A stretch of DNA of 64,000 nt from Chlorogloea sp. CCALA 695 (GTDB lineage Bacteria; Cyanobacteriota; Cyanobacteriia; Cyanobacteriales; Chroococcidiopsidaceae): the NCBI RefSeq assembly GCF_003003885.1, contig NZ_PVWN01000009.1, positions 1 to 64,000 on the forward strand, in the 5' to 3' direction. Below are positions 38,639-47,759 of this stretch, in pieces. A model generated the notes under the pieces. The model was given only the letters and a program-made list of their open reading frames with translations. It had not been told where the DNA came from and searched no databases. A program made the position numbers and the translations under genes. How positions within the stretch are numbered: the stretch's first letter is position 1; the number at the start of each line of letters is the position of its first letter.

Positions 38639-38869
38639 ATGAACTACCGAAACTACATCACGATCGAACCCAATAAACGCGGTGGTAAGCCTTGTGTGCG
38701 TGGCTTACGAATTACAGTTTACGAAGTGCTTGAGTACCTAGCTTCCGAGATGACTGAAGCAGAAATTCTTGATGATTTTCCCGATCTGACGCGAGAAGAT
38801 TTAAAAGCCTGTATAGCTTATGCTGCTGACCGCGAGCGTCGGTTTATGACTGCTCCATTATCCGCATGA
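38639..38869 (+). CDS. DUF433 antitoxin
   Basis: A 76-residue DUF433 (VapB45-like) protein. The family motif is clear: YITIEPNKRGGKPCVRGLRITVYEVLEYL, then ASEMTEAEILDDFPDLT and LKACIAYAADRE. DUF433 proteins are DNA-binding antitoxins paired with DUF5615 PIN-like toxins. The stop overlaps the toxin start by 4 bases, giving translational coupling. Confidence 0.88.
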   Translation: MNYRNYITIEPNKRGGKPCVRGLRITVYEVLEYLASEMTEAEILDDFPDLTREDLKACIAYAADRERRFMTAPLSA

Positions 38870-39198
38870 AATTGCTTTTTGGTGAAAATTTGTCGCCCAA
38901 GTTGCCGAATCCTTTGAACGATCTTTTCCCAAATTCGCTTCACGTTCGAGATATGGACATGAAAGCAACGATCGACCCAATAGTTTGGGATTATGCAAAA
39001 GACAATAATTTGATGATTGTCTCGAAAGATGCGGATATGCACGACCTAAGCTTAGTATTCGGGAATCCACCGAAAGTTATTTGGCTTCGCCTTGGCAATT
39101 GTTCGACATTGCAAATTGAAAATTTGTTGCGTCGAGATTTTAACGCGATCGCCTTATTTTATGAAGATGAGAATTTATCGCTGCTTGCTTTATCGTAA
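38866..39198 (+). CDS. DUF5615 PIN-like toxin, first acidic residue lost
   Basis: A 110-residue DUF5615 (Mut7-C-like PIN) protein, normally a putative ribonuclease toxin. Family members begin FDENLSP; here the string is FGENLSP, with Gly at position 6 in place of the conserved metal-binding Asp (codon GGT instead of GAT). The second acidic cluster (VSKDADMHD) and the RLGNCST motif remain. The change should weaken or abolish metal-dependent catalysis. Coupled to the DUF433 antitoxin. Confidence 0.85.
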   Translation: MKLLFGENLSPKLPNPLNDLFPNSLHVRDMDMKATIDPIVWDYAKDNNLMIVSKDADMHDLSLVFGNPPKVIWLRLGNCSTLQIENLLRRDFNAIALFYEDENLSLLALS

Positions 39199-39372
39199 TG
39201 CACCAATGGCTTTAGACATTTTTCCAAGGTTTTTACAAATAGAGAAAATATCACAGCGATCGCTGCATAACAAAGCCAACTACCCAGAGTCGATTGTTTA
39301 TGATGCAAGGTTATCTGCGGCGGGTGATGGACAAAGCCACCGAAAAGGACAAATTTTGAGGGGGGTAAATAA
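39199..39372. other. short flank between toxin gene and M16 gene
   Basis: A 174-bp stretch with no intact gene. The last 40 bases (ACCGAAAAGGACAAATTTTG) resemble the sequence next to the fossil at about 37825-37842 (ACCGACAAAGGACAAGTTTT), extending the duplicated segment beyond the M16 stop codon. Confidence 0.5.
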
Positions 39373-40650
39373 TCAAGACTTTGCTAAATCATTTAAAGCT
39401 GTTTCCGGCCCAACTATAGATATATAAGGATTTGTAAAGTAACGATTTGCTGCTCTTAAAGTATCTTCTGTTGTCACTTCGGAAACTTGTTGTTGAAACT
39501 TAGTATCAAACTCAATTCCCAAGCCAATAATTTCGTACCAGCCATACACCTGAGCAATTTGAGCGTTGGTTTGTTTCCCTAAAGCGTACTGTCCTAAGAG
39601 CTTGTTTTTAGCGGTTTGCAGGGCTTCATTACTAAGTTCGGCGCTACACAATAAATCAATTTCTGTTTGCAATCCTTCGCGCGCGATCGCAGTATTTTCG
39701 GGAGCCGTACCCATATAAACTACAAACTGAGCTACATCTTGCCTTGTAGGATAAAATGCCGAAACATCGTAAGCTAATCCTCGCTTTTCTCGCAGTTCTA
39801 CAAATAACCGACTAGAAAGCCCGTTACCCAAATAAGTAGAAAGTAGCTTTAGCGCCGTATAATCAGCCTCTCGCACCGCCGGAGCAAGATAACCAAGCAT
39901 AACGATAGATTGCTGGGTTTGCTTGGCTGTCATCGTGGGATAAGGCTGAGAGACAAGATCGGGAAAATTGAGCGTCGGTAAAGGAGTTGTAGGTTTTTGC
40001 CAATCGCCAAAAACTTCTTCAATCATGGCGATCGCATCTTTTTCACTCACGCGACCAGCTAGACTAATTACAACATTATCTGGGCGAAAATGGGTTTGAT
40101 GAAACTCTTGCAAATCTTCTTGACGCAGATTAGTTACCGTTTCTTGCGTCCCCAAAGCTGACATGGCGTAAGGGTGGTTTTGGTACATTGCTTGACGCAG
40201 CTTGTCAAAAGCAATCGTAAATGGTTGCTCTTGCTGGGAACGAATACCTTGCAAAGTCAAACGCTGCTCAAGTTCTACTTCCATTTCTGGGAAAGTAGGA
40301 AACCTTAATATTTGCCCCGCTAGTTCTAACATTGATGGCATATCTGCGGTTACAGTTTTCAGGCTGAGGACGAAATAATCTCCCGCCGCATCGGTACTTA
40401 AACTTGCTCCTAATGATTCTACGCGATCGCCTATTTCAAAGGAGGAAAGTTTTTCTGTTCCTTTGGTAATCACATTCGATAATAAATGTGCAAGTCCTGC
40501 TTGGGTTGACGCTTCCCAACTACTACCCGCGCGAATAAATAGCCGCGCTGCAATAATATCGGCTACGGGGTTTTCTGCTACCAGTATTGTGATGCCATTA
40601 CTTAAAACTGTGCGTTGAATTGCTTGATTTTGTAATTGTTGAGTCGTCAC
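39373..40650 (-). CDS. M16 family peptidase-like protein, non-catalytic subunit
   Basis: A 425-residue member of the pitrilysin (M16B/C) family. The active-site HxxEH motif is degenerate: the equivalent string is AHLLSNVITKGT, with no Glu-His. The C-terminal RGLAYDVSAFYPTR glycine-rich loop region is kept. Such proteins act as regulatory alpha subunits that hold substrates for an active partner. Encoded directly downstream of the active M16 gene with a 35-bp gap, implying a heterodimer. A partial duplicate of its 3' end lies at 37852-37956. Confidence 0.87.
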   Translation of the reverse strand: MTTQQLQNQAIQRTVLSNGITILVAENPVADIIAARLFIRAGSSWEASTQAGLAHLLSNVITKGTEKLSSFEIGDRVESLGASLSTDAAGDYFVLSLKTVTADMPSMLELAGQILRFPTFPEMEVELEQRLTLQGIRSQQEQPFTIAFDKLRQAMYQNHPYAMSALGTQETVTNLRQEDLQEFHQTHFRPDNVVISLAGRVSEKDAIAMIEEVFGDWQKPTTPLPTLNFPDLVSQPYPTMTAKQTQQSIVMLGYLAPAVREADYTALKLLSTYLGNGLSSRLFVELREKRGLAYDVSAFYPTRQDVAQFVVYMGTAPENTAIAREGLQTEIDLLCSAELSNEALQTAKNKLLGQYALGKQTNAQIAQVYGWYEIIGLGIEFDTKFQQQVSEVTTEDTLRAANRYFTNPYISIVGPETALNDLAKS

Positions 40651-40685
40651 GCCTGCAATTCCTTCTGTTGATGATTATTTTTAAC

Positions 40686-41957
40686 CTAACAAGGTTTGAG
40701 TACAGTTACCGCATACTGAGAAGGCGATAAATATTGACGAGCCAATAATTGCAGTTCTTCACTCTGAAACGATCGCACTTCTTGAGGGTAACTTAAAGCA
40801 AGTTCCGGCGAGGCGATCGTGCTGTAATAGCCGTAAAGTCCGGCAATTTGGCTTGGTGTTTCGGTGTAAAAAGTATAATCGTTACACATTAGCCGTTTGC
40901 AGCGATCAAGTTCTGATGAACAAATGGGCATAGTTTGCAATTCTTCTAAACAAGTACGAATCAAAAACTCGACTCGCTCTAATTGGTGCGGATCTAACCA
41001 AGCTGTAATCGTAAATAAACTTGACTCCTTTTGTAAGGAAAAGTCACAATTAATCCCTTGTACAAGTTGCCGTTCTTCTCTTAATTCTTTCACCAAACGG
41101 CAAGACCTGCCACCCGCTAACACAACCGAAAGCAAATCTAAACCGTAAGCATGGCGAAACTTATCGATGCCTGGCCCTATCCATGCCATCATCAACCGCG
41201 CCTGTTCTAAATTGGGCAATTTAATTTCTTGACGGCGCACTCCTGCTAGTAAGTATTCTCCTAACTTCACTTTTGGGCGATCGCACGGGGGAATAATTGG
41301 CTGATATTTGCGCTCAAAAGTATTACTAACCATCTCTACCGCCCGATCTTGTTCAATTTCTCCTACAATTACCACCGTCATATTTTCCGGTTGATAGTAA
41401 GTACGGTGAAACGATTGCATTGCGGCGACCGAATGCTGGAGTAAGTTGTTAGTTGTACCTAAAACCGAACGCCCGTAAGGATGAAATTGGTAAACGCTTT
41501 CACTAAGAGCTTGAAAACCAATCCAGTCTGGATCGTCGTAGCAGGAGCGGATTTCTTCTAATACTACATCTCGTTCTTTGTCAAACTCATCTTCAGGAAT
41601 TACGGCGTTTAAAAGTAAATCGGCTAGGTAAGGTAATGTATCTGCTAAATAAGCTGTAGCGGTCGTTAAAAAGTAATGGGCGTAATCGTGACTTGTTGCA
41701 GCGTTTGTCATCCCGCCATTATTTTCTATTACTCGGTCAAATTCTCCCGGACGAATTGTAGAAGTGCCTTTAAAAATCATGTGTTCGAGAAAGTGCGCCA
41801 TTCCATACCAGTTTTCTGGTTCTCGGACTGCGCCAGCATTTACCCATACGTCTGCTACAACTACCGACGTAGTGCTTAGGTATTGGTGAATAACGGTTAA
41901 TCCGCTATCTAGTTTAAGAAAATTAGCTGTGGGGAGGGGAGCCGTTAGCAGTTGCAA
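40686..41957 (-). CDS. M16 family zinc peptidase, catalytic subunit
   Basis: A 423-residue M16 peptidase. The zinc-binding HxxEH motif is H55-F-L-E-H59, with the third ligand Glu expected in EIRSCYDDPD. Cyanobacterial M16 pairs resemble mitochondrial processing peptidase and probably degrade or process short peptides. The best start is TTG at 41957; an ATG at residue 53 would cut away the first strands. Transcribed before and with the non-catalytic partner. Confidence 0.9.
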   Translation of the reverse strand: MQLLTAPLPTANFLKLDSGLTVIHQYLSTTSVVVADVWVNAGAVREPENWYGMAHFLEHMIFKGTSTIRPGEFDRVIENNGGMTNAATSHDYAHYFLTTATAYLADTLPYLADLLLNAVIPEDEFDKERDVVLEEIRSCYDDPDWIGFQALSESVYQFHPYGRSVLGTTNNLLQHSVAAMQSFHRTYYQPENMTVVIVGEIEQDRAVEMVSNTFERKYQPIIPPCDRPKVKLGEYLLAGVRRQEIKLPNLEQARLMMAWIGPGIDKFRHAYGLDLLSVVLAGGRSCRLVKELREERQLVQGINCDFSLQKESSLFTITAWLDPHQLERVEFLIRTCLEELQTMPICSSELDRCKRLMCNDYTFYTETPSQIAGLYGYYSTIASPELALSYPQEVRSFQSEELQLLARQYLSPSQYAVTVLKPC

Positions 41958-42030
41958 TTAACAGTTTTAACTAGAATTTAATCTTATTATAATAACGTTT
42001 ATAGGCGCATTCATTGAATTTTAAGATTAA

Positions 42031-42061
42031 AGAAAAGAGGTAATAGTGTTACCTCTTTTCT
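42031..42061 (-). terminator. terminator of the mrp gene
   Basis: A 13-bp stem (AGAAAAGAGGTAA / TTACCTCTTTTCT) with a 5-base loop, read on the minus strand just past the stop codon of mrp and followed by TTTAA. The stem itself supplies much of the U tract. Confidence 0.8.
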
Positions 42062-42067
42062 ATGTAA

Positions 42068-43138
42068 TTATGTCAAGGCTGCAACAGAGACTTTTCCGGC
42101 AATATTTAGGGCGATCGCCGTCAGAGCTTTGGCGGACGCTGATTCAGGTTCGGCAATGACAATCGGGATACCGCGATCACCACCTACACGCAGAGCAATT
42201 TCTAAAGGTATGCAGCCTAGCAACGGTACGCCCATTTCTTTAGCGGTTTTTTCACCACCACCAGAGCCAAAAATGTCATACTGCTTATCCGGCATATCGG
42301 GGGGGATAAAATAACTCATGTTTTCTACCATTCCCAATACTGGAACGTGCATTTGCTCGAACATTTTTAGCCCTTTACGGGAGTCTAGCAGCGCCACTGT
42401 CTGGGGTGTAGTGACAATTACGGCTCCCGCCATAGGTACAGCTTGAACTAGCGTCAATTGCGCGTCACCCGTGCCTGGAGGCATATCAACAATTAGGTAA
42501 TCTAATTCTCCCCACTGCACTTGATAAAGAAACTGACGAATTACACCATTTAACATTGGGCCGCGCCAAACCACAGGCTGATCGCGGTCAATTAAAAAGC
42601 CCATCGAAACAAGCTTAACGCCGTGATTAAAAGCTGGTTCTAGTACGTCTTGTTTGCCGTTGTTTTGTACCAGTATTTTCGCGTCTGCAAGTCCTAACAT
42701 AGTTGGCGCGTTAGGCCCGTAAATATCAGCATCTAGTAAGCCAACTTTTGCCCCAGTTTGAGCCAATGCTACCGCAATATTTACAGCTACAGTGCTTTTG
42801 CCTACGCCACCTTTACCGCTAGAAATTGCCACAATATTTTTTACTCCAGCAATTCCCGTGCGATCGGGTAAGCCTTTTTGCTGAGGAGTCTCGGCGGTTA
42901 CCTCTATCAAAACCTCGGTTACGCCGGGTAATTTTTTAACGGCTTTGGTGCAGTCTTCAACAATAAATTCTCGCAACGGACAAGCGGGGGTTGTGAGTAC
43001 CAAAGTAAAGCTGACTTTGCCGTTGTCAATTACGACGTTACGAATCATATTCAGTTCTACCAGGCTTTTTTGCAGTTCTGGATCTTGAACTGGTCGCAAT
43101 ACTTCTAATACAGAACTAGAGTTAAGGGTTTCAATCAT
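42068..43138 (-). CDS. mrp: Mrp/NBP35-family Fe-S carrier ATPase
   Basis: A 356-residue iron-sulfur cluster carrier. Residues 1-85 are a MIP18/DUF59-type domain; the deviant Walker A motif GKGGVGKS lies at 108-115, followed by DADIYGPNAPTMLG and the MPPGTGD string. The CxxC usually present in E. coli-like Mrp (near VENMSYF) is replaced by FIPPDMPDKQYD, as in cyanobacterial relatives, so a bridging cluster may bind differently. Transcribed singly with its own terminator. Confidence 0.92.
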   Translation of the reverse strand: MIETLNSSSVLEVLRPVQDPELQKSLVELNMIRNVVIDNGKVSFTLVLTTPACPLREFIVEDCTKAVKKLPGVTEVLIEVTAETPQQKGLPDRTGIAGVKNIVAISSGKGGVGKSTVAVNIAVALAQTGAKVGLLDADIYGPNAPTMLGLADAKILVQNNGKQDVLEPAFNHGVKLVSMGFLIDRDQPVVWRGPMLNGVIRQFLYQVQWGELDYLIVDMPPGTGDAQLTLVQAVPMAGAVIVTTPQTVALLDSRKGLKMFEQMHVPVLGMVENMSYFIPPDMPDKQYDIFGSGGGEKTAKEMGVPLLGCIPLEIALRVGGDRGIPIVIAEPESASAKALTAIALNIAGKVSVAALT

Positions 43139-43224
43139 AGTGTTTTAAAAAACAAAGCATACAGCAAGGATTGTACTTCTTCCTGCATCTTAGCTTTCTA
43201 AGCCGAGGCAATTCCTGGGGCTAA

Positions 43225-43788
43225 TTAAAACTCAAAACTATTTTTTGGGTTTTTGGCAACTCTAGGCAACCCATCGGCGGCTTTTTCGGCGGCGGCAGCC
43301 AATGCTGCGGCTACCTTGGCGGCGTAAGGACGGGAAAAAGACCAAATCAACGGCGATAACCAGCCATTAAGCGTTACTGAGTAAGAAATACAGTTACCGC
43401 AGACTGTAGACTCTACTCGATAAGTTACTCTTTCTTCTATCCCAGGAATTGCAATTACTCTGACACTTAGCAATTCTCCAGGTCTAACCATCTCCACAAA
43501 AATTCTTACAGGAATGGGACCTAAGCGCGTTACTGCTTGATAAATTAAGCCCGGTTTTGGTACTACCCCACAAGGAACATTGGTGCTTGATAAGACTGGA
43601 TGCCAGGAAACATCTGCCAAATTTACCACTGTTCGCCACAATTCATCTACCGAGGCGGAACTAATAACTTGATAGGTTCGTGCTAAAGAACACCGAAACC
43701 AGCGCTGTTTGCGGTGGATAAATTTGGACAAACATTTGTGCATTTTTCTAAATGTCCTTTCTAAGCACTTTTTATACAATTTTGGCAT
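43225..43788 (-). CDS. SRPBCC-superfamily protein
   Basis: A 187-residue protein with the START/polyketide-cyclase-like (SRPBCC) ligand-binding fold. The core runs from about residue 37 (RTYQVISSASVDELWRTVVN) to 165, with the beta-sheet strings GVVPKPGLIYQAVTRLGPI and VEMVRPGELLSVRVIAIPGI. The first 35 residues are basic and may be dispensable; Met 16 (MHKCLSKF) is a possible alternative start. The function is unknown; family members bind small hydrophobic ligands. Confidence 0.7.
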   Translation of the reverse strand: MPKLYKKCLERTFRKMHKCLSKFIHRKQRWFRCSLARTYQVISSASVDELWRTVVNLADVSWHPVLSSTNVPCGVVPKPGLIYQAVTRLGPIPVRIFVEMVRPGELLSVRVIAIPGIEERVTYRVESTVCGNCISYSVTLNGWLSPLIWSFSRPYAAKVAAALAAAAEKAADGLPRVAKNPKNSFEF

Positions 43789-44026
43789 TGCAACCCAAAC
43801 CTTAGTTTAGTTTTTCACATAGTTGCAATTTGTTTCTATACCATTATTATCGCCCTTGAAAATTTTGTTTAAGTTACGTAATATGCGATCGCTCGTTAAG
43901 CCTGATTTAAGCGAAAATAGTTGCAGCGTTTGTCTCGCTCCCAAAATAGCGAAATTAATTAGCATATTTGTTAGTACAACCTGATAAATATAGTAAAACT
44001 TAACTTTTCTTTAAATTTAGTAAATT

Positions 44027-45049
44027 ATGACCACTACCTCAATCCATACACCCACTGCCTTACCCCCAGAAAATGCCAAAGATCAAGTCAGACAAATGAT
44101 GCAAGGTTTGCAAGATGAAATTTGTCAAGCTTTAGAACAGGTTGATGGAGTAGGTAAATTTCGTCAAGATGCTTGGGAACGGGAAGAGGGCGGTGGTGGG
44201 CGATCGCGGGTAATGCGCGATGGCGATGTATTTGAACAAGGTGGGGTAGGTTTTTCCGAAGTTTGGGGAACCCATTTACCCCCGTCAATTTTAGCCCAGC
44301 GTCCCGACGCAGAAGGGCATAGATGGTTTGCAACGGGTACATCAATGGTTTTACATCCCCGTAATCCTTACGTGCCTACCGTACACCTAAACTATCGTTA
44401 TTTTGAAGCTGGCCCGGTTTGGTGGTTTGGTGGTGGCATCGATTTAACTCCTTACTACCCTTTTGCAGAAGATGTTAAGCAGTTTCATTTAACCATGAAG
44501 CAAGCCGCCGATGCCCATAACCCTGAATACTACCCAGTATTTAAGAAGTGGTGCGATGAATATTTTTACTTAAAGCATCGCAACGAAACTCGCGGCGTAG
44601 GTGGACTCTTTTTTGATTATCAAGACGGACAAGGCGAATTATATCGCGGTACAGACCCAGAGGGCCCAGCAGGCAAGTATAACCAGCAAATTGGCAAACC
44701 AGATCCGCGCAGTTGGGAAGACTTATTTAGCTTTGCGCGAGATTGTGGGAAAGCATTTTTACCTGCTTACTTGCCAATTGTCGAAAAACGTAGAGGAATG
44801 GAATATAGCGATCGCCAGCGTAATTTTCAATTGTATCGTCGCGGACGTTATGTAGAATTTAATTTAGTTTACGACCGGGGAACAATTTTCGGCTTGCAAA
44901 CCAATGGGCGCACTGAATCGATTTTGATGTCTTTACCGCCTCTAGTACGTTGGGAATACGGCTATCAGCCAGAACCCAATACTCCCGAATCGGAACTATA
45001 CGAAACCTATTTAAAGCCCCAAGACTGGGCTAATTGGACTCAAGAGTAA
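44027..45049 (+). CDS. hemF: oxygen-dependent coproporphyrinogen III oxidase
   Basis: HemF decarboxylates coproporphyrinogen III to protoporphyrinogen IX using O2, for heme and chlorophyll. The 340-residue protein shows the typical segments [40 protein letters not shown], the DDGRGG-like YGD-type HKRNETRG region ([16 protein letters not shown]), and [16 protein letters not shown]. Length is typical. Cyanobacteria use HemF in oxic conditions and HemN otherwise. Confidence 0.97.
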   Translation: MTTTSIHTPTALPPENAKDQVRQMMQGLQDEICQALEQVDGVGKFRQDAWEREEGGGGRSRVMRDGDVFEQGGVGFSEVWGTHLPPSILAQRPDAEGHRWFATGTSMVLHPRNPYVPTVHLNYRYFEAGPVWWFGGGIDLTPYYPFAEDVKQFHLTMKQAADAHNPEYYPVFKKWCDEYFYLKHRNETRGVGGLFFDYQDGQGELYRGTDPEGPAGKYNQQIGKPDPRSWEDLFSFARDCGKAFLPAYLPIVEKRRGMEYSDRQRNFQLYRRGRYVEFNLVYDRGTIFGLQTNGRTESILMSLPPLVRWEYGYQPEPNTPESELYETYLKPQDWANWTQE

Positions 45050-45050
45050 T

Positions 45051-45089
45051 TCCCAATTACCAATTCCCAATTCCCAATTACCAATTCCC
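45051..45089 (+). repeat. heptamer tandem repeats (CCCAATT / CCAATTA type)
   Basis: Five or six near-identical 7-bp units (CAATTAC, CAATTCC) run from just after the hemF stop to the ATG of the DUF2499 gene. Such short tandem repeats are frequent in filamentous and related cyanobacteria. They leave no room for a normal ribosome-binding site before 45090. Confidence 0.8.
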
Positions 45090-45437
45090 ATGAACGCTCT
45101 ATCTATTCCTACCTGGATTATTCATGTTTCTAGCGTTATCGAGTGGATTAGCGCTATTTGGTTAATTTGGCTTTATGGCGAAACGACCAAAAACCGCTCT
45201 TGGTTTGCTTTATCCTTCGCCATGCTACCAGCTTTGATCAGCGCCATGTGTGCTTGTACTTGGCACTTTTTTGATAACTCACCTTCCTTAGAATGGTTGG
45301 TGATACTCCAAGCAGCGATGACGCTAGTTGGCAATTGTACGCTTTTAGCGGCGGGGTGGTGGATTTGGAAAACAAGTAAATTAAAACCAGAAACAAATTC
45401 CAAATTACAGCCAAATTCTTCTAAACTAGACGCATGA
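45090..45437 (+). CDS. DUF2499 (Ycf49-like) membrane protein
   Basis: A 115-residue protein of the DUF2499 family, related to plastid Ycf49. It begins with the family string [20 protein letters not shown] and has [10 protein letters not shown] later. Three hydrophobic helices at about 13-31, 40-58 and 71-93 predict a thylakoid membrane location. The function is unknown. The start codon directly abuts heptamer repeats. It overlaps the DUF3593 gene by 4 bases. Confidence 0.85.
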   Translation: MNALSIPTWIIHVSSVIEWISAIWLIWLYGETTKNRSWFALSFAMLPALISAMCACTWHFFDNSPSLEWLVILQAAMTLVGNCTLLAAGWWIWKTSKLKPETNSKLQPNSSKLDA

Positions 45438-45727
45438 TTTCTAAAGAAACTCTGTTTGCTTTATCTTTGTTTCCTTACTTAGGTTTCTTGTGGTTTCTCA
45501 GCCGTACTAAGCTAATGCCACGTTTGGCACTGATGGGCTTTTACGGAACTTTAGTTTTTGTTGCTGTTACTATCCCTGCCGGAATTTACGCTCAAGTGCA
45601 TTATGGTAAATCTTTAGCTAATGTTGATTGGCTGCATGGTTCGGCGGAGTCATTTTTAACAGTATCTAATATCATACTGGTATTGGGTTTTAGACAAGCT
45701 TTGATGGCGGCTAAAAGCTCGCAATGA
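45434..45727 (+). CDS. DUF3593 membrane protein
   Basis: A 97-residue DUF3593 protein with three predicted helices (about 6-22, 31-51, 73-88). DUF2499 and DUF3593 are consistently adjacent in cyanobacteria and are both conserved in plants, suggesting a shared complex of unknown role in photosynthetic membranes. Translationally coupled through the ATGA overlap. Confidence 0.85.
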   Translation: MISKETLFALSLFPYLGFLWFLSRTKLMPRLALMGFYGTLVFVAVTIPAGIYAQVHYGKSLANVDWLHGSAESFLTVSNIILVLGFRQALMAAKSSQ

Positions 45728-45736
45728 CATCAAAAT

Positions 45737-45761
45737 GTAGAGACGTTGCAATGCAACGTCT
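45737..45761. repeat. dispersed palindromic repeat, copy 3
   Basis: GTAGAGACGTTGCAATGCAA followed by its inverted arm, between two convergent genes. Same family as the copies at 6675, 12694, 59909 and 59942; it may end both transcripts. Confidence 0.8.
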
Positions 45762-45767
45762 GTTAAT

Positions 45768-46745
45768 CTATACGGTAACTGGTAGGCGATCGCGGTTATG
45801 TATTTCCTCAAAGTTAATTATTGGTCCTTTGGGAACAATTCTTGTCGGGTTAACATTGGGATGACTTCTGTAATAATGCCGTTTGATATGGTCTAGATTA
45901 CAGGTTTCTTTGATTCCTGGCTGCTGGTACAAGTCTTTAAGGTAATTCCAGAGGTTAGGATAATCAACAATGCGGCGCAAGTTACATTTAAAATGGACGT
46001 AATAAACCGCGTCGAAGCGCAACAAAGTAGTAAACATAAACCAATCAGCTTCGGTAATGCGATCGCAAGCTAAATATCTTTGCTTGGCTAAAACACTTTC
46101 CCAGCGATCAAGATTGGCAAATAATTCAGTTACGGCTTCATCGTAAGCGGATTGAGTCGTCGCAAAACCTGCTTTATAAACGCCGTTATTTATTGGTTGA
46201 TAGATAGCATCGGCTATTTCATCAATGGCGCTTTGCAATTTTTCCGGATAAAAATCAACATCATTTTTTGCATAAGCCTCAAACTGCGTGTCAAACATTT
46301 TGACAATTTCACGAGACTCGTTATTGACAATCGCGTTTGTTTGTGTATCCCACAACACGGGAACTGTTACCCGTCCGCTATAGTTAGGGTCGGCTTTTAA
46401 ATAAAGTTCCCACAAATAGCGGGTATTGTTGACAGTATCGGGAATACAACCGGGTTCTGTATCTGAGAATTCCCAACTATTTTGGTCAATTTCTGCCGCT
46501 ACCACCGATAGACCAATTACATCTTCTAAGCCCTTTAAGCGGCGCATAATGGCGGTACGATGCGCCCAAGGACAGGCCCAAGAGATGTAGAGATGGTAGC
46601 GCCCCGGTTCGGCTTTAAAACCGCTACTACCATCAGCCGTAATGCGATCGCGGAAAGTAGTAGAAGGGCGAACAAATTTGCCTTGCTCGTCTTCTTGATC
46701 TCTTTGAGCAATCCATTTCCCGTCCTTAAGTACACCCAAACCCAT
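45768..46745 (-). CDS. glutathionyl-hydroquinone reductase (ECM4/YqjG-type GST)
   Basis: A 325-residue xi-class glutathione transferase. The catalytic Cys is C58 in the diagnostic CPWAHRT motif, the GSH-site VPVLWDTQTNAIVNNESREI follows, and the C-terminal domain has the conserved YYVHFKCNLRRIVDYPNLWNY region. Such enzymes reduce glutathionylated hydroquinones and help in detoxification of quinones. Length is typical. Transcribed singly. Confidence 0.92.
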   Translation of the reverse strand: MGLGVLKDGKWIAQRDQEDEQGKFVRPSTTFRDRITADGSSGFKAEPGRYHLYISWACPWAHRTAIMRRLKGLEDVIGLSVVAAEIDQNSWEFSDTEPGCIPDTVNNTRYLWELYLKADPNYSGRVTVPVLWDTQTNAIVNNESREIVKMFDTQFEAYAKNDVDFYPEKLQSAIDEIADAIYQPINNGVYKAGFATTQSAYDEAVTELFANLDRWESVLAKQRYLACDRITEADWFMFTTLLRFDAVYYVHFKCNLRRIVDYPNLWNYLKDLYQQPGIKETCNLDHIKRHYYRSHPNVNPTRIVPKGPIINFEEIHNRDRLPVTV

Positions 46746-46823
46746 AATTGTTTCCTCTACAAGTGTTTACTTAAAGTTAAATTTAATTATGGCTTAGGCT
46801 GCATCATTCTTAAGTGCTAGGGA

Positions 46824-47114
46824 TCATTGGGCGCTGAGGATTTGGGGAACTTTGAAAAAGTCTCCTTCTTGGTCTGGCGCATTAGTTAGCATAGCTTCTC
46901 TTTCGCCATAGGGTTGTAAGTCATCACTGCGCGTCACATTACTAACGTCAATGGCGCGGGTTGTTGGTTGAACATCAGTAACATCAAGTTCGCTCAGTTG
47001 AGCAAAATAATCTAAAATACTGCCCAACTGGGTAGTAAATTGTGCTTCTTCTTCGGGGGATAGTTCTAAGCGGGCTAGTAATGCAACTTTGTGGACTTGT
47101 TCGCGGTCGATCAT
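46824..47114 (-). CDS. gatC: aspartyl/glutamyl-tRNA amidotransferase subunit C
   Basis: GatC is the small subunit of the GatCAB amidotransferase that converts Glu-tRNA(Gln) to Gln-tRNA(Gln). The 96-residue protein is typical: [39 protein letters not shown] and [19 protein letters not shown]. GatA and GatB are not adjacent, as is usual in cyanobacteria. It precedes ycf3 on the same strand. Confidence 0.95.
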   Translation of the reverse strand: MIDREQVHKVALLARLELSPEEEAQFTTQLGSILDYFAQLSELDVTDVQPTTRAIDVSNVTRSDDLQPYGEREAMLTNAPDQEGDFFKVPQILSAQ

Positions 47115-47157
47115 AAGTTAGTTAATGGGAGGAAATATTGTAAAACCGAAGTTAGAG

Positions 47158-47679
47158 CTAGAAATAAACATCTATATTCGAGCGTCCGGTAGTTTTGAGC
47201 CAGTTTTGGGCTTCTAGGTAGTTATTAGGAGCCATGCGAATTGCTCTTACCCAGTATTGAGCAGCTTTATCAAACAACTGTTCGGCTGCGTCAGCATCTC
47301 CAATAGCTTTGGCTTGTTCACCTTGATAGTGGTAGATTACGGCAATGTTATTCAAAGCTTGAGGTAAGCGGGGATTAGATTCTATCGCTAGTTCGTATTG
47401 AGTTAAAGCTCTTTGATGTTCGCCATTACTAGCATAAATTAGCCCCATATTGTAGAGAATATAGCTGCGATCATTCGTATCTTCCTCTAATTCCAAAGCT
47501 TCGTTGTAATTGTCTAGAGCTTCCGCGTATTCTCCATCAGCTTGCGCCGACATTCCATCGCGGTAATAAACAAAGGCTTCTTTGGCTTTTTTGTTGGTAG
47601 GCAAGATTTTTAAGATAATATCTGCCATTACAGTAAAAGACTTGTCGATAAAATTATCGTTACGTTGAGTTCTTGGCAT
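47158..47679 (-). CDS. ycf3: photosystem I assembly protein Ycf3
   Basis: Ycf3 is a TPR chaperone for assembling photosystem I subunits at the thylakoid. Length 173 matches. It begins [20 protein letters not shown], the family signature, and carries three TPR units at about 35-70, 72-105 and 118-152 ([40 protein letters not shown]). Divergent from the GNAT gene and 43 bases upstream of gatC. Confidence 0.97.
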   Translation of the reverse strand: MPRTQRNDNFIDKSFTVMADIILKILPTNKKAKEAFVYYRDGMSAQADGEYAEALDNYNEALELEEDTNDRSYILYNMGLIYASNGEHQRALTQYELAIESNPRLPQALNNIAVIYHYQGEQAKAIGDADAAEQLFDKAAQYWVRAIRMAPNNYLEAQNWLKTTGRSNIDVYF

Positions 47680-47759
47680 AGTCGTTTTTATTAATGTTTT
47701 TGCTAACGGCTGGGTTATAAGTAATTTTGTGATTGTTTACCACCTATATCTAAGGTAGT

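Noticed and set aside
42068-43138. Mrp considered inactive because CxxC is missing
   Set aside because: Related cyanobacterial proteins keep the same replacement, so it is a lineage feature and not damage.
43225-43788. SRPBCC gene as part of the mrp unit
   Set aside because: It is on the same strand but 86 bases upstream, and no functional link is evident.
45051-45089. Heptamer array considered as CRISPR or promoter element
   Set aside because: Units are only 7 bp with no spacers; a typical cyanobacterial short tandem repeat.
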